Of a stretch of 64,000 bases of DNA, positions 59,666 to 64,000 are shown piece after piece; within the stretch, counting starts at the first letter, position 1; each line of letters starts with the position of its first letter. The position numbers and the translations under genes were made by a program. Source of the stretch: Trichobilharzia szidati (lineage: Eukaryota > Platyhelminthes > Trematoda > Strigeidida > Schistosomatidae); the NCBI GenBank assembly GCA_944472155.2, contig OX235273.1:31221204-31285203 (forward strand). The letters are read 5' to 3'. Under the pieces are notes generated by a model that saw nothing but the letters and a program-made list of their open reading frames with translations, was not told the origin of the DNA and searched no databases.

Positions 59666-60178
59666 TCATTGTTCCCATAGTTTCTTGTTGGTGATTCTTT
59701 CCGGCCATCTGATCTTGAGTATAGAGCGAAGACAGTTGCTGATAAAAGCCTGCAACAGGCTGTTGGGAATATTCTTTGTCACCCGCCAAGTTTCTGATCT
59801 GTATAGAAGAACTGACTTGACGTTTGTATTGAAAATCCGAATTTTGTAGTTGATGCTGAGTTGAGTGACGAAGATTTCCAGATTGGTTTCAGGTTGGTGA
59901 ATGTGTTTCTCGCCTTCTCGATTCCCGATTTGACATCCATGTCGGTTCCTCCTGTAGTTGAGACAATGTTCCCTAGATAAGTGAATGAAGTAACCTTTTT
60001 CAAATCCCTCCAGTTGATGTTGCTGCTGCTGTTGTTGTTGTTGTTGGTTTGCTTTTTCAATAACCTCCGTCTTGTCTATGTTCACCTGGAGTCCTGTCTT
60101 TGCTGCTTCTTCGACTAATTTGTCGGTTTTCGCTTGGAAGTCTTCGATTTTGTGTGACATCAAACATAAATCATCCAA
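59666..60178 (-). pseudogene. RTE ORF remnant: RT C-terminal half
   Basis: Begins just after the broken catalytic box with MDDLCLMSHKIEDFQAK, continues to a glutamine run and then, in a shifted frame, the RT thumb/C-terminal part (SFTYLGNIVSTTGG, TKFGFSIQTSS in the alternative frame). Confidence 0.85.
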
Positions 60179-60895
60179 GCGCGAAATCCAGGTCTTCTAG
60201 GTTCTTCACGTTGGTCCAGGATATCCCTGTCTTCTCGTTTCCCACTGTCTGACGCATAATCCAGTCCACCACAGTTAGGAATATCAGTGGTGATAATAAG
60301 CACCCTTGTCTGACTCCTGTGTTTACTCCAAAAGCCTCACTGAGTTTTCCGTTGTGGATCACTTGAAGTGTGCCGTTGTCGTACAGATGTTGAATAAGGT
60401 TGATGAATATTTGGGGTACGGCGTAGTACTTGAATAGATTCCAAATTACTTCGCGGTCAACGCTGTCGAAGGCCTTCCCAAAGTGTATGAAGTTGAGGTG
60501 GAGGTTTGATTGCCATTCAATGCTTTGTTCGATGATGATGCGTAGAGTTGCAATTTGGTCAGAACATGATTTGCCTTTCCTGAATCCAGCTTGTTCTGGT
60601 CGGAGTTCTGTATCCAGTGCGTCCTTGATTCTCTCCAGGATGATGCGACCCAGGATTTTACTTGGCGTTGACAGGAGCATGATTCCTCGCCAGTTCTTGC
60701 AGAGTCGACCTTCTTTGGTAGTTTCACGAGGTAACCTTTCCTCCAGTCAGTAGGCACCTTCCTCTCCTTCCAGACCTTTTGCAATAATGCAGTCAGCATA
60801 TCTGATGTCGTCTCTTGGTCCGCTTTCAGTGCTTCCTTAGGTGTTCCATCTGGTCCAGCTGCTTTACCAGCTTTCGGAAGCTTGATTGCATTCAA
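60171..60895 (-). pseudogene. RTE ORF remnant: RT fingers and palm
   Basis: Two overlapping frames. The first (60,446-60,895) has LPKAGKAAGPDG and VPTDWRKGYLVKLPKK; the second (60,171-60,680) has STPSKILGRIILERI, EQAGFRKGKSCSDQIATLRI, then IHFGKAFDSV, where the first catalytic Asp of motif A is His (codon at 60,483-60,485), then GVRQGCLLSPL, and ends at DFALG because of four extra bases in the YADD-type box (~60,171-60,189). Confidence 0.88.
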
Positions 60896-61417
60896 GACTT
60901 CAGCTTCGTTGGAGGATTGGTGTCAACTTGCAGTTGTGTACGTGCTGTTGTTGGTATTTCTGGACGGGTTGTAGGTGGTGGTCGGTTCAAGAGTCCTCTA
61001 AAGTGGTCTGCCAATTGTTTAATCTGTCTTTCTTCTTTGGTAATTGGGTTCCCTTGGCTGTCTTTTATAGGTCTCAATTGTGTTGATCTCTTCCCGGATA
61101 GAGACTTGGTTATCTGATATAATGTCCTGAAGTCCCTTTCGCCTGCTGCCTTCTCAGCTTCAGTAGCCAGGTTGTCGTAGAATTGTCTTTTGTACTTCAC
61201 TTCTTTGTCCAGTGCTGTGTAAGTTGAACTCAGCGTCTCCTTGTCTTGTTCGCCTTTGCATTGAATCATTTTCTCTTTCACCATTCTCCTCTCCTCCAGT
61301 AGCTTCCAAGTGTCCGTTGAGAGCCATTCCTTGTCTTGTTTCTTCTTTCTTCCTAAAACGGTTGAACACCTTTCGTTGAAAATTACCTTCAGAGAGTTCT
61401 AATGGTCTTCCACCCAT
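60892..61417 (-). pseudogene. RTE ORF remnant: linker between endonuclease and RT
   Basis: Charged, Lys/Glu-rich region (MVKEKMIQCKGEQDKETLSS, EAEKAAGERDFRTLYQITKS, SLSGKR) ending with IKQLADHFRGLLNRPPP, a typical pre-RT segment in RTEs. Frame changes near 61,280 and at the TKLKS stop near 60,892. Confidence 0.82.
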
Positions 61418-62144
61418 GATTCCTCAGTAGTGCCACGTAGTGTTTCCTGCTTTGCTCTGACAGTTGCAGTGAAAATGTCCTGTGGGATTGTGTCCTTCAG
61501 TTTTTGAGTGTTGAACTTGCATTGTGGCATGTCCCCAGCTATTCTCGAGGCATTTAGCTTCACCTTGAATGTCCCTTGTACTGGATAGCGGTCTGAACCC
61601 ACATCTGCTCCTCTCCTCGATCTAGTGTCCAGTAGGCTCCGTCTCCACTTCCTTGAGATTGAAATGAAGTCTATCTGAATTTTAGTGTGTCCATCTGGTG
61701 AAATCCATGTCGCCTTGCGTATATCCCTGTGTTTGAACACACTGTCGCCAATCACCAAATCATTGAAGGTGCAGAAGTCTGAGAAGAGTTCACCATTGTC
61801 GTTCATTTCACCGAGGGCCTCACGACCCATGGTGAGTTCTCTTCCTGTATTGTCTCTTCCCAGCTTCGCATTCTTATCACCCATCAGGATTTTGTTATCA
61901 CCATTTGGGAGGTTGTCCATTACTGCTTGTAGTTGTCTGTAGAAGGCCTCCTTCTTCTCTTGTTCTGAGACGTTTGTAGCGCATAGCATTGAATGATTGT
62001 AACCTTCTTTCCTTTTGAGTTGAACCTGGCTGTCATTATCCTGGAGGAGATTGGTTCCCACTGCATGAGAGATTTGGCTGCTGTTGGTGACATCATGATA
62101 GCAACTCCATCGGTGTGCTCGTGATTGTCCTCTGGGTGACTGGA
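61399..62144 (-). pseudogene. RTE ORF remnant: apurinic-type endonuclease
   Basis: Contains MDNLPNGDNKILMGDKNAKLG (metal-binding GD-N motif), NTGRELTMGREALGE, FCTFNDLVIGDSVF, WISPDGHTKIQIDFI and GSDRYPVQGTFKVKL. The last should be SDH; the catalytic His is Arg here (codon 61,588-61,590), so the nuclease is predicted dead. Upstream the correct frame reads HTDGVAIMMSPTAAKSLMQW, with a frame change near 61,990. Confidence 0.85.
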
Positions 62145-62158
62145 GTAGATTATTGTCT

Positions 62159-62482
62159 TGAAATAATAGAGAAGATTTGTAGCTCATGTGGATGATTTGC
62201 AATTCCTAGAAGCCTGGTACTCAAGCGAAAATGCGATTAACAAACACGTTAATATAGATGAAATATACCAATTAATAAAAAGTAAATCAGGTGACCAAAA
62301 AGTTAGTCAATAGGAAGTGGTCAATACATTTGTGAAGATAGTAACCAGGAGACGCAATTACATCACGCGTGAAGAAATTTAAATCATTTCATTCTGTGCT
62401 AAATATGGCGCTGAAGATGTTGTCCGGAAGGACGACGAAAGCTTCGCGACTATACCAACCATCTCAGAGAACACTTTTAATT
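62159..62482 (+). mobile_element. Penelope-like element 3' end nested in the RTE
   Basis: A 324 bp insertion flanked by the 14 bp duplication gtagattattgtct (62,145-62,158 and 62,483-62,496). Removing it restores the RTE reading STGETIIY then SSHPEDNHEHTDG. Its first ~130 bases encode QFLEAWYSSENAINKHVNID, the C-terminal motif of PLE nucleases, ending at a TAG. The 3' part holds CTGAAGA, a 7 bp hairpin and GAAA (62,411-62,440). Severely 5' truncated. Confidence 0.85.
62411..62440 (+). ncRNA. Hammerhead-like motif in the PLE 3' end
   Basis: ctgaaga fits the hammerhead core CUGANGA; then one extra T, a stem gttgtcc/ggacgac with ggaa loop, then gaaa. PLEs are known to carry hammerheads near their ends. 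The extra base and a poor stem III (agc ttc gcg) make activity doubtful. Confidence 0.35.
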
Positions 62483-62862
62483 GTAGATTATTGTCTCTCC
62501 AGTTGATAGTTGGCTCCTTCCACATCCGTTCCATCTGCTCTCGCAGATTCCAGTTTCATACACTGTACGAATATTCCACGTCCCCATCCTTATTTATGCT
62601 TTCGTCGAAAGAAGGCACATCGGCTGACTGGCTTCTCGAAGGCTTTCACCAGCCTGCGTCATTTCACTTCCACGATTCCAGGAAAAAAATCAGGTTATTA
62701 TTTGTATTTTTAGGATTTTTGATATATTTGTGCGTTGAAGTTTTTGTAGCAATTTGGTTAAGTTTAGGGGGTAGAGTTCCTAGCACCAGGCCCCAACCCT
62801 CCCTCTTTATCCGGGCTTGGAACCAGCTAGAATACTAGTGACCTAGTAATCTAGGCGAGGTT

Positions 62863-62875
62863 ATTAAGAAGACAT
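62863..62875. repeat. RTE target-site duplication, right
   Basis: attaagaagacat, identical to 59,357-59,369; marks the 5' end of the RTE insertion. Confidence 0.75.
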
Positions 62876-64000
62876 AATTTATCTAAAATTTGTAACGTAC
62901 TTGTGTGACATATTTCGTTCATTCTCAGCATACACTTACTTATCATACACATGTATGTAGAAGGCAACAGAAAATAAATGATCAAAACTTTGTTCAAACA
63001 TTCAACAGGTTAAGATCACAGATTCATTAAATGATTAAAAATTGATTTACCTTGCAAATGAAAACGGAAAACTTGAAAGTTGATAGAGCAGGAATGAAAG
63101 ATACTTTTTACATCCACCAAATAAAAATATTTTTTGGTTCAAAAGTCGAGAGAGAAAGTTTGAATCTTGTATACTTTCCAAGTGAATTCTCTAAGATTGC
63201 TGTGGAGACGTCAGATGGGTTTGAAAAATCGTGAGACAAGTCCTATTGTACGAATGGGTACGTTAATGAGTGAACTACAGTCTGGCCGTTGCTTTGATAA
63301 CCACGTTTATCACGAGTGAAACCACAGATTTGACAGCTGGTGAATGTGCTTGGTCAAAAACACTAATAGTGTTTGGTTACCATGTGAGGGACCAAAAGTG
63401 AAGGCGTCCTACTCCGAAATCCGTCCAGATGTAAATACAATATCTCATGATTGGCTGTGCAATCTTACTTATTCCTTTTGGAATTTAACTAAACCATGTG
63501 TTTGGCTAGGCCGATTGGGTCTGGTGCTGCACCAGATGTAAGTGTTGACCGGATATGTACTTTTGGTATGAGCTTGAGGATATTCAGTTGTTCAAAGACA
63601 AACTAAGGTTTTGCTGGAGAAACGTAAATGCCATAGAAGGTGTCACACTGCGAGTGCTTGTCTCTCATTCATTTCTCTAGTTACTGGACTGTATGTAAAA
63701 GGATTCATGCCAATGTGCATGTATGCGGTTTATAGGACATGTGTATCAATACACTGTACATCCTAATATATGTACTAGTTTGTGTTCTTACATATGTACC
63801 GTAGACATCTATTAACTTGAAGTCACCTTGGAAATCCAATACACTCGATATAAGAAAATAGATTCGGATATTCAACACTAATGTCAAGTCAATAAGTGCT
63901 CCTGCATGCTCCAAATACATCATGATATGTCAGTTTATTGTAACTTTATATCACTTATCCAACCACTAGAAACCAACAGGGACTACCGGGTAGTCGACTC
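62876..64000. other. Anonymous region to the window end
   Basis: AT-rich with short frames (60-72 codons) lacking recognisable motifs. No repeat of other window sequence noticed. Confidence 0.5.

Larger units (their letters stand above)
59370..62862 (-). mobile_element. Near full-span RTE-clade LINE (SR2-like), decayed
   Basis: Minus strand, ~3.49 kb between 13 bp duplications, including a 338 bp nested PLE insertion with its duplicated site. The 5' UTR begins near 62,855; the coding part starts at ATG 62,587 (MGTWNIRTVYETG, the usual RTE endonuclease start). The 3' end has the gttccac/ggaac motif and an (aat)n tail at the left edge. Compared with related RTEs, a piece of the N-terminal endonuclease (GISETHW region) is missing. 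Several frameshifts break the single long ORF. It serves as the reference for the truncated copies at 47,831 and in the tandem array. Confidence 0.92.

Noticed and set aside
1..64000. CRISPR arrays, bacterial operons, rRNA or true tRNA genes
   Set aside because: None seen. The tRNA-like sequences are SINE heads without a complete cloverleaf, and the repeats are retroelement or array copies, not regularly spaced short repeats.

Overview
The window looks like transposon-rich, AT-rich DNA of a parasitic flatworm, most probably a blood fluke (Schistosoma). This is inferred from the combination of SR2-type RTE LINEs, a CR1/pido-type LINE, Penelope-like elements (PLEs), tRNA-headed SINEs and a hammerhead-ribozyme-like repeat piece, together with intron or intergenic DNA without long ORFs. 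No bacterial-type gene and no intact host gene could be supported. Family names come from motif recognition and memory, not from a search.

Layout. 1-5,750 holds four copies of a ~420-510 bp dispersed repeat plus an associated flanking block, and one SINE. 5,750-10,008 is mostly anonymous. 10,009-29,242 is a direct tandem array of a ~5.39 kb unit, three complete copies and one partial. Each full unit has a ~2.6 kb anonymous left part with a 64-codon ATG ORF and a ~2.7 kb fossil RTE LINE. 29,243-36,625 has no recognisable gene. 36,626-39,145 is a decayed PLE between inverted arms. 40,415-46,475 contains a large inverted repeat, a ~625 bp tandem duplication with a SINE in its second copy, and a 5'-truncated CR1-like LINE with a long RT ORF. 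47,628-49,138 is a truncated RTE insertion with an unusually long (~119 bp) target duplication. 52,888-54,235 holds a minus-strand PLE fragment, a hammerhead-like repeat piece and a SINE. 55,515-55,688 is a palindrome carrying a PLE-tail-like core. 59,357-62,875 is a decayed but nearly full-span RTE on the minus strand, itself interrupted by a 324 bp PLE 3' end.

How the parts relate. The window records interacting retroelements rather than a cellular pathway. RTE, CR1 and PLE families supply reverse transcriptase and endonuclease. One SINE carries RTE-like 5' and 3' sequence behind a tRNA head and left a clean duplication, consistent with use of RTE machinery. The two similar RTE copies at 47.8 and 59.4 kb share a frameshift in the RT catalytic box, so at least one was probably copied in trans. 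The 5.39 kb array grew by duplication after its RTE was already dead, and its last copy is a mosaic of two neighbours. All catalytic ORFs here are truncated or broken, with the CR1-like RT domain the least damaged.
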